The notes under the pieces: generated by a model
Databases searched by the model: none
Told to the model about the DNA's origin: nothing
The model's input: only the letters and a program-made list of their open reading frames with translations
Assembly: GCA_002104935.1 (NCBI GenBank)
Contig: MCGT01000001.1
Span: 186,001-250,000 of the forward strand
Direction of reading: 5' to 3'
Source: Hesseltinella vesiculosa
Lineage: Eukaryota; Mucoromycota; Mucoromycetes; Mucorales; Cunninghamellaceae
DNA: 64,000 nucleotides
Made by a program: the position numbers and the translations under genes
In this document: piece by piece, positions 20,159-30,866 of the stretch
Layout of the letters: each line of letters opens with the position of its first letter
Numbering within the stretch: position 1 is the first letter of the stretch

Positions 20159-21790
20159 TCAAGCAGCAGGCCCAGGCTTGTCTGATTGGATTTCGGGGGT
20201 GACATCCAAGTTGACCTTTTGGTAAATGGAGCCAATGATCTTCAAACCAACTGCTCGTTGTTTGCGGGTTTCCTTTGGAGCGGTAGGGTCCGCCAAGACC
20301 CTGTCACAGACATCACGTAGCACACTTTCGACCTCCAATTTAGATCCACGCCAGATGGCTTGCAGACCCTATTTTTAAATTTTTAGTTAGCATGAGCTTT
20401 TTTTGTTTTTTCTTTTGACCAACCTTTTCCGCCGCTTCAGTTTCCAACCGTTGACGTTCTTCTTCAGACAGGCCTTTTTCTTCAGCTTTTTGTAGTTCGC
20501 TAAAACTTGATTGAAGGTCCAGGGCAGTACGCAAGGTGCCAACGGTTTCGCTAAAAATATAGCCTTTTTCTTTGACACTGTGGAACATGCCGCCCAAGCC
20601 AAACGCCACATTCTTATTCAGGTACTGATTGGCCTTTGCGAGGTAGGTGTAACCGATCGAGTGTAACAGCTCCACACCATGGTTTTCCGTTTTGAGGCCC
20701 TCAGCTTCGATTTGGATGATCTGTCGAAAAGCATCTACCGAGCTTTCAGAGGTGTCGGGTAACTCGGTGTACAGGCACAGTTTGTTGATGAGCTTGGCAG
20801 TCAGGGTGGTCACTCGTTTTTCGCGGGTTTCGGCTCGTTCCTTTTCGGCTTTTTCTCGCTGGGCTTCCTTCTCGGCCTTTTCTTCGGGCGACACGTTCTC
20901 GTCTTGTTCGCCGCCCTCCGTTTCGGCCGTTTCCAGTGCTTCGCGCATGTCCTTGCCAATGGAAATCTCGCCAATGATGTCGACAAAGCGGTCGCCGCCA
21001 AACGACTGTTTGAAAAATTCTTCAGGGTCCACTGTCAACAGAGGTGAGACCAGGTTAAGACGTCATCGTTCTTTTTCTTTTATATATATATATACTTACC
21101 AAAGCCGCCGTCAGGGTTCACGCCGTTTTCTTCACCAAATTCATTGTAACGTTTGCGTAACTTTGGATCAGACAATACTTGGTAAGCCTCTGAGATTTTC
21201 TTGAACTGGTCACAAAAAAAAAAAAAAAAAAAAAGTGTGAGGAATCGACTTTCCGGGATCCTTTTTCTCTTTTATTATGCTTACTTTTTCTTCAGCCGTA
21301 GGATCGCCTCTGTTCTTGTCAGGGTGGAATTGGATAGCTCGTTTGCGATAAGCCTTTTTTATGTCGTCCTGGGTGGCGGTGGGCGCCACGCCAAGCAGGT
21401 CATAATATTCGGTGGATGCAGGTTTCTCGTCTATGAGCAAGAAACAGTCATGAGCAAAAAGTCAACTTGTCCATGACGGTCATAGGGTGTGGGCCAGCTG
21501 CCATCCATGATGCATGCGCTTGTGCCAACCCATTGATAAAGCCAGTTGTTCCCTTTGTGCTTACCAGTGCCTCGTTTCTTGGTGGTGAATTTTGATTTTG
21601 TTGATTTTGTGTTCTTCAGGCCAGTGCGAGCAGCGTCCAATTCAAACGTGACAATCTTGTTACAGGCCCAACATTTCACTTCCACTTGATCATTCTTTTC
21701 AGTTGTGTCTGGCAGAAATTCCAAAGGTGTTAAGCAATCCTTACAGGTTGTCTTGATGTAAGGCTCTGGTTTTCTAGAACTGTATACCAT
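20159..21790 (-). CDS. DnaJ (Hsp40) protein with N-terminal zinc-ribbon-like module and DnaJ-X domain
   Basis: Model: complement of 21565-21790, 21285-21430, 21100-21205, 20424-21031 and 20159-20368 (431 aa). Residues ~10-60 contain two CxxC pairs (CKDC and CWAC) spaced like a zinc ribbon. A J domain follows at ~78-145 ([13 protein letters not shown], the essential HPD in [29 protein letters not shown]). The rest is a DnaJ-X domain ([20 protein letters not shown] to [20 protein letters not shown]) as in yeast Caj1/Djp1, with a charged E/K coiled stretch inside. J proteins stimulate Hsp70 ATPase; Djp1-type members help peroxisomal and mitochondrial import. The N-terminal Cys module is unusual for that type. 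It is joined through a phase-1 intron at KKRGT-DEKP. Confidence 0.82.
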
Positions 21791-22151
21791 GAATGCAAAG
21801 GATAAATGACAAGAAAAAAAGAAAATGATTCCAAATCTACAAAAAATCAGGGTCAAAAAAAAATGATGCAAAAAAAAAAAAAAAGCTTGGCCAATCGCTG
21901 CCGGCGGACTTCTTTTGTTTGCACATGATTCTACACCTGTGTCCTCAAACTTTGCATTGGTCAACGCTGCCTTTTTTATATTAATATTGAACGGTACAAT
22001 CGTGTGGCACTAAACTGGAGATGAATAAAGTAGATGGTGTCAAGAAAAAAAAAAGAGCCAATGGGATGGGTAGGAGGCACACGGTTGAGGTTGGTTGATT
22101 GGGAGGCATGGACGAAGGAGAGGGAAACTGAACAGCGCTGCGAAAAAATGG
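21791..22151. other. Spacer between DnaJ and CCCH genes
   Basis: This spacer contains A-runs at about 21853-21883 and 22045-22055 and no recognisable coding sequence. It should hold the DnaJ promoter and the CCCH gene 3' end. Confidence 0.5.
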
Positions 22152-22796
22152 CTAATCATATATTTCATCGAGATCGACGTTCATGAGAGCGTGATAGTGA
22201 TGCGACATGGAAGGGAGGGCAGGTTCAGTAATGGAGGAAGGGACGAGCTGATCGGAAGCAGCAGACATTTGGCGAGGAGAGGGAGCAGTGGCGAGAGAAG
22301 ACGGGTTGGAGGAAAAAGAGAGCACGGAAGCATCGACATCAAAACCAAGTTTGGAGGGCCACATGGGTTGCTTTTTCTTTTCATTGACAAAAAAGCGCGA
22401 TTCGTTGCGGTGGGAGAGGCCGTAGATGTTGATGGATGTGGCAAGCGACATGGAAGAGGCCGTCAGGCTGGTGTCATGCATCAGTGAGAGCGGGGACATG
22501 CTTTCATCGTCATGGATAAAGGTACATCGGCTACCATAGGCGCAAGTGCCTTCCAGATGGTAGGCGCGGCAAATCTGGGTCTTGTATCGATTATGTTTTG
22601 GCACTTCCCGTAACTCTTCGTCACCGTGAGCATAACGACATTTTTTCCCGTATCTAAGTATCAATCATTTTTAAACTGGGTCAATCAACGTCCTGATGCG
22701 ATGACCAGCTTGCCTGCAGGTGCCTTGTTCTGCCCAATTACGGCAATACTCGGTCTTGTACAAACGGTTCTGTTTCACAGCATGGCTCATTTCCAT
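22152..22796 (-). CDS. Tandem CCCH zinc-finger protein, TIS11/tristetraprolin family
   Basis: Model: complement of 22714-22796 and 22152-22653 (194 aa). Two C-x8-C-x5-C-x3-H fingers with the family lead-in (R/K)YKTEYC and RYKTQIC are present: C..GTC RYGKKC RYAH, then C..GTC AYGSRC TFIH. Such proteins bind AU-rich elements in mRNA 3' ends and trigger deadenylation and decay. The first finger is split by an intron whose donor is GC, not GT (TGCAG|GCAAGC); splicing there gives the exact finger spacing. The C-terminal part is Ser/Pro-rich, without known motifs. Confidence 0.86.
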
Positions 22797-23151
22797 CGTT
22801 CATAAACTGGCAATTTAATAAGTATGAATAAAAAAAACAATTAATGTGAGTAAAGAAAAGGTTTCAAAACAATCAATGAAGGGGAATAAAAAAAAAGGAA
22901 GAGGGATTACTGTCAAAGGGAAAAAAAAAAAGTCCCTTCACACAGCGACTTTTTTTTTATCACTGGTCGATCCGCTTTCTGATTCTCTTCTCTCTCACAT
23001 CTCACATAAACAAAATCTATGACAAAACCGGGTGACCACGAAAGACTGGGGCTGGCGGTGGAGGAAGTCAAGGGGCCTCAGAGAAGGGGTGTGCTGACAA
23101 CAATGAAAAGAGCGTTTATTGTTGTTAGCCGTACAAAATGGGTCTATGGTA
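22797..23151. other. Spacer with CT-rich and A-rich stretches
   Basis: This is the promoter side of the CCCH gene and the 3' end of the Lcl2-like gene. It has an A-run at 22921-22931 and a TCTCTC-rich stretch at about 22986-23001. No gene is seen. Confidence 0.5.
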
Positions 23152-23561
23152 TCAAATGGCGGCCGTGGCTCTCGTCAATCGATCGCAATCGTGATCACCT
23201 CGGACACAGGTATACCAGTCGCTGCCAAGAGGACACTTGATATCGGTAAGCTGAGGGCAAGGACAGTGTAAAGGATCCTTGGCACACGTTTTCGTGTTCT
23301 CGCAGAGGAAGCCATCTTGACAAACTATCACCGAACCATCAAATGTCAGTCATCTCGAACCATCCCTATTCAGTAGCTATCCCCATGATGGGAAGCAATG
23401 GCCTTACCAAGCTCGGACATGTACTGATCAGCCGGTCGTTTGTGGCCAAATGGACGGGCAGCGTCCGGTGTGGATCCTGAGCTGGAAAAGATATTCTTAA
23501 ATTCAAAGCCATAAACACTATTCAACAACATTGCAGCAAGCAGCCACGGACTTGTTCTCAT
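23152..23561 (-). CDS. Small secreted cysteine-rich protein, Lcl2-like
   Basis: Model: complement of 23408-23561 and 23152-23324 (108 aa). An N-terminal signal peptide (MRTSPWLLAAMLLNSVYG) is followed by a mature chain with conserved Cys: VCQDGFLCENTKTCAKDP, HCPCPQLTDIKCPLG and WYTCVRGDHDC. The CPCP core and spacing match fungal long-chronological-lifespan protein 2, which enters the secretory pathway and has been linked to ER-associated degradation in yeast. Its biochemical role is unknown. The intron is phase 1 (CTTG|GTAAGG). Confidence 0.72.
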
Positions 23562-23862
23562 CTTGTCATGCAAGAACAAAGAAAAAAATTGAGCTGGCTG
23601 CCCCGAAATAAAAAAAAAATCGTTGTGCCACGTTTCCCGTCAGCCAATGACTGTTTGCCCTCTGCATGAAAGTTGTCTTTTTCTCCAGCAAAAAAAAATA
23701 ATAGTAATAAAATGGTTGACATTTGAGATTGTTTATGAAGATACAGTCGATAATAATACAATTAAAGGAGGGGTTTCTATGATACTAAAAATACACTAAT
23801 TTTCTGTGGGCATGTGCCAGCAAGAGACATTTTTGCCGGGTGGGTTTGAATTTTCCTTTTGT

Positions 23863-26410
23863 TCAGTAGTTGACAGCAGTGGTATATCGAGAGTGAATGG
23901 AGGTGTCGCTGGCAACGCTGTGAAGTAAGCTTTCCTCATAATGGCCCGATGACTGTAGACTGATGGCTTCATCCAGAGAAGTGATGGTATTGGCTGAAGT
24001 AATAAGAACATCTTTTCCTGACATGTTGGAGGCGGGGGGAATATCCAGGTCATAGAGCTTGGGCCGGCGTACGGTGGAACCGCTCGGAGAGGGGGATTTA
24101 GTCATTGGGCAACGACAATGCTGCTGAATAGAAGAGCAGCGGCAGAGGGTTTGCTGGCCTTGAGGTGAAATAGGCGATAGATCTGTGTCCAAGGGCTTGG
24201 GGAGACGACCAATGGCATGAGAGGCTTGGACGGCACCAGAGGCTTCACCAGCAACGATTTGCAAAAACTCGGTTTCATCAAAGTACTTGAGCTTGGCCCA
24301 GCTGGGGTATAAAAATGAGAGGGAGCGTTTCCATTCAGGTAATGGCTCTAAAGCGAGGCAGAGGTGGGAAGGAATCGTCAGGAAACCATCGAGTGAAGAA
24401 AAAAAAAAAAGATCGGGGCAAAGAGCCACTTACGCCTTCCAATGCCACCATGGTCCTTGTTTCCATGGAGAGGGTTCAATGGGGCCGGCAGGGTTCCTTT
24501 TTCTCCTTGTTGTAATGGCGCCTTTCCTTTTTCCATACGACAGATGTTTCTTGCGATACAGACACCAGCGAGGGTGGCCGAGTAGCCGGTTTTTTCTTCC
24601 TTGATGTTGGTGACGTCACCTCCAGCAAAGATGTGATCAAATTCTGGATGGTCGAGTTGCAACGTACGCTTGACTTTGATGCGATCGCGGACGTCGACCC
24701 TTTCCTCCAAGATGTCGGGCATGTTGGACTGTCGGATAATCTGACTACAAGGGGCGGTGCCGGTGGCAAGGTATACCTTATCAAAGTTGGGGTACATATT
24801 TCCACTGATGCCGAGGTAAGTTTTGCTTTCGTAACCATCAAAATCGATCATTCGCTCGTTCAGGATAACGGTCACGCCGATTTCGTTCAGATACTCCAGG
24901 GCTTTGCGTTGCTGGGAAGGCGAGGAGCGGTACACAAGGCAGTCGTGCGATTCAATCACCGTCACCTTCTTCTTCTTGGGTTCATCTGGAAATTCATGCA
25001 GGGCAATCTCCGAAGCCAGCTCGCAGCCAACAAGACCTCCACCTAAGAGAAAAAGCAAGGTTGTTGAGTTTCGAGCTATTGAGTTGGAAGAAGAGGATTT
25101 TGCTAACCAATGATGAGCACAGATTTGGCCATTTTCAACTCATTGTATTCCGTGCTCAGCTGAGACATGCGATACAGAGCAGATACATCGAATGATTTGA
25201 TCTTGGATCTGTAAGTGCTGCCTGTGCCAATGACCAGATAATCCAACTCGATCTAACAAGGGACATGAATGGCTTGCATTGGAAAAAGAGCCTCTTTTTT
25301 TTTTTTTCTTACCATTTTGTTGTTGACCTCTACAGCCTTTCCATCTTCTCGAATGCGCTGCGCATAACCTACAACCACAGATCCGTTTTTGACATATGCA
25401 TCATGTCGCACACGCAGGGAGGTAGTTTCTTCTGGGCGGACGAGCATCTAAACGACAGGGGTCAAGGCAAAAAAAAAAAAAAAAAAAAGGAAGGGCTGTC
25501 AGGGTCTGGCGGCATTTTTTCTTATTTGAAACAATCGATGTACCTTGACCATACCAGGTGTATATTCAAAGGAATCTAAATGAAAAATGAAGAAAAGTGC
25601 ATCAGCATTCATTCCTCCTGTGGCACATGAGCTCCTTTTTTTATTTGTTTATTTTTTATTTGTTTTTTACCTTTGGTATCAATCAATGTAACATGGAAGC
25701 GAGGCATTGGATCCAAAATGGCTGCCACCGTAAATCCCTGGAAAAAGAAGAAAGTCAGTCAGAGACGAGGCGCCGATAAAAAAAAAGTGTTTCATTACCA
25801 CAAAACCTCCACCGACAATAACAACTCGTTTCTGGTTGTGTTCAGGCTCGGATTGTTTCAATCTATTCAAATCAAGAAAAAGAGTTGAGTCATCATTCTT
25901 GCTGGTCAGTTAGTATGAAATCATACGAGTTTAAAGATGTCGCTCTTCGAAATTCAGACACTTTGATTTCCTGAGACGAGCAAATTAAGTATGAGCACAT
26001 TGGAAAATAGGATATTGGCAAGGAAGTAAGTGAAATATTACCAACAGGTCACGGATCTCAGTTTCAGCTTTGGCGTAAATTCTTGTGGCAGCCGCCAATG
26101 TCAATCTGCCAGACCGTCTGGATAAGAGTTGACGCTCGATATCTTGGCGGCAAGTGATGTTGATTTCCATAGGGGCGCCAGTGACCACAAATGTTTTGAA
26201 GATCCTATAATAAAGAGGTCAGGGATGTCCTTCTTTTAAGGGATGAGTGTACCTGTTCACTTCTTCTTCAGTGTCAATGACACACTTCAAGTTGGACAAG
26301 GCCAGCAGAAATAACAGGTTTTCTTGCGCTTGGACACTTTCCAAATACGACTCGAAGGCTGATAATAAGGGTGGAGACGTTAATATATCGTTCATTTTAG
26401 ACATGATCAT
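23863..26410 (-). CDS. Fusion of an RGS domain to an FSP1/AIFM2-like FAD-NAD(P) oxidoreductase
   Basis: Model: complement of 26253-26410, 26042-26204, 25927-25970, 25799-25862, 25671-25737, 25544-25575, 25313-25447, 25108-25252, 24434-25042 and 23863-24347 (633 aa; ten exons, all phases agree). Residues ~5-118 form an RGS-like bundle (PLLSAFESYLESVQAQENLLF, then IFKTFVVTGAPMEINI). Residues ~130-470 are a pyridine nucleotide-disulphide oxidoreductase: first Rossmann motif VVIVGGGF-VGF, the FEYTPGM block, second motif VLIIGGGLVGCE, and FAGGDV near the flavin. FSP1/AIFM2 members reduce quinones with NAD(P)H. A Ser-rich tail of ~160 residues follows. RGS domains bind G-alpha subunits. The only start ATGs precede the RGS part, and no promoter-sized gap separates the two halves. 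Confidence 0.78.
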
Positions 26411-26822
26411 AAAGGCTCAACCAAACTAAGGGGTTAGAAGGAAAAAAAGGGAAAGGAGGAGTTCCTCCCTCAACATTAAAAAATAAAAAAAAAACTTGAC
26501 AGCTTGGCATCCAGCCAATCGGAGACGGTTCCTGTTTTCCTACTCTTTTTGTCCATCACCGACATCGTCGGTAAACTCGAACATTGGACAAATCTTACCT
26601 GGGTGAAGTTTTTTTCTATCAGCGTGAGACTTTTTCTCTTTGCAAGACATAAAAAAAAAATAAAAACGATGAAGACCGGCAATGCACCTCCAGAGGTATG
26701 CACTCCGTCCATGGCACCTCCTATTTTTTTTTCCCAAGTATGCATTGACAAAGAAGTAAAATTTGCCCATTATAAAAATGCCATCGAGGAACTTTTTTTT
26801 TCTTCCTCTCGATTTCAATCAA
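26411..26822. promoter_or_regulatory. Divergent promoter region
   Basis: 412 bp lie between the divergent starts of the RGS-oxidoreductase and the small secreted protein. It contains short A/T runs (about 26479-26493, 26650-26660). No coding sequence is recognised. Confidence 0.45.
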
Positions 26823-27341
26823 ATGATGTTGACTAATGTATGGTTTACCATTGCCGTTTTTGCTGTGACGATGATATCCATGGCTCGCGGACAAGCTGTC
26901 TGTGCTGCGGAAGCCAAGTGCGTAAATTAAAAAAAAAACCTGGAGTTAGGTCTGGACTCAACGTTCCGTTTTTTGAACCAAAGTTTCCAAGGGTGCAAAA
27001 TGATCCAGGAAACCAAGCTAAGCACATGTGGGCCAGTGGACTATAGCTGTCAATGTGCTGCTCACAAACTCATTCAGGAATGTTTCAATCTCTGCCCCAC
27101 CTATGCTGCCGAAGCCTCCATCCATAAAGGCACATTAGACTCTATCTGTGCTGCTGTGCCAGTCCCATCCTCATCCTCCGCCACTCTTCTTCCTTCGTCA
27201 ACGGCCGTTCCGAGTGTCTCTTCTGTCGGAGTTTCTCCACAGCCATCCACCGCCCACCATTCCCTTGGCTGCGAGCCCGTGAGGTGGTCCTGGCTGTCAT
27301 TGGTCGCGATGATACCAGCCTTTGTCTACTTCTGCCAATAG
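26823..27341 (+). CDS. Small secreted cysteine-rich protein, probably GPI-anchored
   Basis: Model: exons 26823-26917 and 26984-27341 (150 aa). A signal peptide (FTIAVFAVTMISMARG) precedes a Cys module: VCAAEA-N-FQGC, LSTCGPVDYSCQC, LIQECFNLCPTY and SIC. This eight-cysteine pattern is common in fungal GPI-anchored wall or surface proteins. A Ser/Thr/Pro-rich stalk (residues ~85-125) and a C-terminal hydrophobic segment (WLSLVAMIPAFVYFC) follow, typical of a GPI-attachment signal. The splice choice (AA|GTGCGT to AAAG|TTTCC) is the one that keeps the frame and yields EANFQGC. The function is unknown; it is not a clear CFEM domain. Confidence 0.66.
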
Positions 27342-28186
27342 GACCTTAGATTGTAATTTGAATGGTTTTTCACCCGATCGCTTGTTGGAAACATGACCAG
27401 AAATAAAGAGGCGATGCGTATATAAATGAAATGAAACACTCGTCGCGCGCAACCCGTCCGTTGATTTCTTCATTAGGCAAATGAGGAAATCATTGGATGA
27501 CATTCTCTTGAAAGCTGGAAGAAAACAGCAGTCCAATCGTACCGTCTTTCGAACTGACAGGATCTTTGACCAAACGCTCCCGTGCGTTTGTGTCACCATG
27601 GAACATCCAAAACTTTAATTTTTCTCAGCTGACGACGTGCTACTCTTTTTCCAAAGGAACATCGCTACATTGAAGGGACAGCCACGAAAATCGGGTCAGC
27701 CGAGGTAAATGACCAGCAGTCATGGATTTCAGAAGCTACCTGTGAACAGGTGTCATTTAAGCGGGCGGACCTAAAAAAAAAAAAAAGAAAAAAGGAGTTG
27801 AATTGTCCCATGCCAACTGATTCTTTTGCGTCTGGGATCAGGTGATATTGCGAGGTGCTTCATGGGAAAGGCTGAACAATGCGCCGTGTTTTTGATTTTC
27901 TTCTCATCTGTTTTCACGATGTTCCTCGGTAGTGACGAATAGTATAAGCGCCATGGGTTTGATGGCTTTCAAGCTCCAACAAACCAAAACGACAATGATG
28001 TGGCGCTTTCGTTCGGTTTCGTTTTGGTGAATAAAACAGTGGCCATGATCACAAGACTCAGGCGCCCCTCATTGGCCAAAAGAGGAGGACGCTTTTTTTT
28101 TTTTTTTTTTTTGCTTGGAGGAGTGTTTTTTTCTTCCTTTCTCTTCCTTGACTTCCTGTTTTCATTGCTGTGCCTGTTTTATAAAT
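27342..28186. other. 845-bp spacer
   Basis: No coding sequence is recognised; open frames on both strands are short and lack domain features. A 19-nt T-run at about 28093-28111 lies upstream of the next start codon. Confidence 0.5.
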
Positions 28187-28951
28187 ATGTTGAACAGCCA
28201 AGTGCCACTGACACCACCTGAAGATACTGGCAATAGTGAGAACGCGCCAAAAAACAAAGACACGCCGCCGTTGGAGAAAAAAGTAACGTTTGACCTGGTC
28301 AACGCTGCATCGACGCAAGACACTGCAGATCAAGATCCACCCGAAGACACGCCTTTATTGTCTCCATGCGTCGATATTCAAGCACAGCGTATTCCTGATA
28401 CCATGCTGGTCGCTCTTCTTGACCGGCCTGAAGAAATGAAAGAGCTTTTCCAACGCAACCAGCCTTTTTTTTCTTCTTTACATTTCCACCTTGGCGAGCA
28501 ATGGCCCCGTTTACAACAAATATTGCTACTGTCGCGTGCTCAAATGTGCGATCAATCCTGGCTAGAAGCCATTGAAATTACCTTGCACCAAGCCCCTCCT
28601 GCCTTGTTCAGCACCTTCAAGGAACTTGTCGGCTACATGGGTCAAGACTCCACGCTTCAAAATCAGTCATTGGACCAAGACACTCCTTTTCAACATGTCG
28701 AATTGGGTGCTATTCGCCGCCATCCATCATGTTTGAATCACCTGTTCACCAACTACCCTCAGTTCATGATCAACTGCCAGCAGGCTCTGTCAGAAAAGGA
28801 CATGATCCAGCTCGAACATCTGCTCTCACCAGAGGCCTCCTCCCTTGACGATGTTCAATGGAAACACCAGCTCAACCTCTGTCTCACCACATCCAACCTG
28901 TTGGATCAATTCAAAGAAATTGCTGCATACGAAGTCTACGACGACCTTTGA
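28187..28951 (+). CDS. Unknown protein with RVxF-type motif
   Basis: Single exon, 254 aa, starting at the ATG at 28187. I recognise no family. Residues ~1-60 are polar and rich in Pro, Asp and Glu, and include KKVTFDL, which fits the (K/R)-x-V-x-F docking motif for protein phosphatase 1. The rest is predicted helical (MLVALLDRPEEMKELFQRN, FKELVGYMGQDS, HLFTNYPQFMINCQQALSE) and looks like a compact all-alpha fold. Codon use is even and the frame is uninterrupted over 765 nt, so the gene is probably real. Confidence 0.6.
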   Translation: MLNSQVPLTPPEDTGNSENAPKNKDTPPLEKKVTFDLVNAASTQDTADQDPPEDTPLLSPCVDIQAQRIPDTMLVALLDRPEEMKELFQRNQPFFSSLHFHLGEQWPRLQQILLLSRAQMCDQSWLEAIEITLHQAPPALFSTFKELVGYMGQDSTLQNQSLDQDTPFQHVELGAIRRHPSCLNHLFTNYPQFMINCQQALSEKDMIQLEHLLSPEASSLDDVQWKHQLNLCLTTSNLLDQFKEIAAYEVYDDL

Positions 28952-29277
28952 GTACCTTTTTGCATTCCCCTTTCCCTAAAACACTTTTCATTCCATTATG
29001 TTGGCCTTTTTTTTGCGCTCCAACCTCCTTCAAAAAGCTCCTTTTTTTTACGTGCAGTTAATAAAAAAAATGACATCATCCTCAAAAAGGACAAGTGGAT
29101 GGCCAGAATTAGCCACTTTCTAGAAAAAAAAATCGTTTACAGGTAGGAGTGCGCTCAGGTCCACTACGTGAGATTAGCAATGACATTATAACAAAAACAA
29201 AAAATGAAACAAAAGTAACAACACGATGGTCATCTTTTTAATTGCCTAGTAGGGTATGTTTGTTACAATGTACAGCT
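28952..29277. other. Convergent 3' spacer
   Basis: This spacer lies between the unknown gene (+) and the lectin gene (-). It has A/T runs and no gene. Confidence 0.5.
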
Positions 29278-30122
29278 TTAATACACAGGTTCCAAAATCC
29301 ATTGTTGGTTGACGTTGTCGTCCAATTTGCGCTTGTAACTGATGACGCGAGTGCCTTCCGTATCATCGCCACCCTTGACATCCAACACGATACGAGGGTC
29401 CGCCTTGCAGTACACGAAACCGTCACGGAATCCCCAGCGTTGGTTATGAGTCCTGTTCAATAGAAGATAATCAAAAAGTGAGCACGTAACAGGACCATGG
29501 TCTTTCACTTGGGATGCTTGGCTCATACTGGGTCGTCTTGCGATCGAACTGCTGAATCTTTTTTTCAATTTTCAGGTCACCTATACAATAGCGTAAACAT
29601 CATATGCTAATAAAACAATAGGAAGGCCTCCATTTACCACCGTCGATATCCATGACTGCAAATAGGGAAAAGAGAAAACACGTCAGCACGGCCATTCAAC
29701 CAGATCATCGTTGCCGAGCTTACCAAGGTTGGATTTCTTGTTGACAAGGAAACCATCCCCTTCATACTTCCAGAGCTGTCAATAAGAAAACAAAGAGTCA
29801 GGCACGGACATCACGATTTTTTCAAGTTCCTTACTTGGTTGTCAGCATCTTCACCTTGTTTCTACGGGACAAGTGTTTAAAGTGTGAGATGCTGTACGCC
29901 AGACCCGTTTTTTTTGTCTGATGTACCTTTTCCCAGATAATCAGCTTGGTACCTTTCTATATAGCAGTAAGAAAAGAGGCGTTAGGGGCTTTCTTTCGGT
30001 CATGGGTGAAAAGCATCATGCTTAAACGGGCGTACAGTGAGAAGACCTTCGTTGATGTCGAGAACATTGCCGCTGGAAGCGGACTTGATGTAGAAGTAAG
30101 CGTTTTCAGGGAAGCCAGTCAT
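29278..30122 (-). CDS. Ricin-B-fold (beta-trefoil) lectin-domain protein
   Basis: Model: complement of 30036-30122, 29956-29927, 29861-29835, 29775-29724, 29655-29638, 29580-29529 and 29452-29278 (146 aa, seven exons, three of them only 30, 27 and 18 nt). The chain is one beta-trefoil with repeated QxW-type motifs: FYIKSASSGNVLDI, NQ-LWKYEGDGFLVNKKSNL, HNQRWGFRDGF and NVNQQWILEPVY. These folds bind sugars, and fungal intracellular members often act in stress or defence. There is no signal peptide and no catalytic A-chain, so this is a lectin only, not a toxin holoprotein. Ligand specificity is not inferable. Confidence 0.8.
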
Positions 30123-30866
30123 GGTTGATAAGTAGTCAATGAAGAAGAAACGAAATCAGAAAAAAAAAAAAAAAGGCAGAAGCTGTGGAAAAAAAGAAAG
30201 TGTGGAAAATAAGGCACTCTCATCGGTCAGGTCATCAAAAAAGGAGTAGCCCAGGACCACCCATTTTTTCCATGTCACACAGCACAGTCGCAATTGGGAG
30301 TTGTGAAACAATGGTGTCACGTCAAAAAAAAGAGAGAAGCCAAGCTCCTAGTTCTAAAATACAGTGAATAATCTTCCAGAAATTCTGTCCTGTTGAAGCG
30401 TAAAAAATGCCAGGAAAGGATGGCGTGCCATTCATTCGCGCAGTTCAAGTTCCTCCCGTTACCGGCACATTAGAAATGAAAACGATAATTGGCTTGGTGC
30501 GAGCGTTTACCTCTGCAAGCGCTCTCCGTACAAAGAGCAGTGTTTGGGCAAAAGGAAAGTACCAATTGGAATAAAACAGGGTCACCGTCTGCAAATATCA
30601 TCGGCGGCCTATCCGCGATTTCTCCCCGCCTCTCCGACTTCTGTCTTGGCGTAAGAATACCCGGATTATTGCATTAGCTGCGCAATGGGATGGAGTTCAG
30701 AAGATTGGTTAAGGAGGTTGAAGTCGGGGCAGGTTTCAAGGCCCTGCAAAAGACAGAGTGGCATGTAAGAAATCGCTCATCTGCGACGTGCCCAACGTCG
30801 TTCCACTTTTTTATGGTGTTCCACTGTAACGGGAATGTGCATGCTGCCATGGTTATTTTTCATCAT

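Noticed and set aside
29278..30122. Ricin-B fold gene as a toxin
   Set aside because: Only the sugar-binding trefoil is present, with no catalytic chain or signal peptide.
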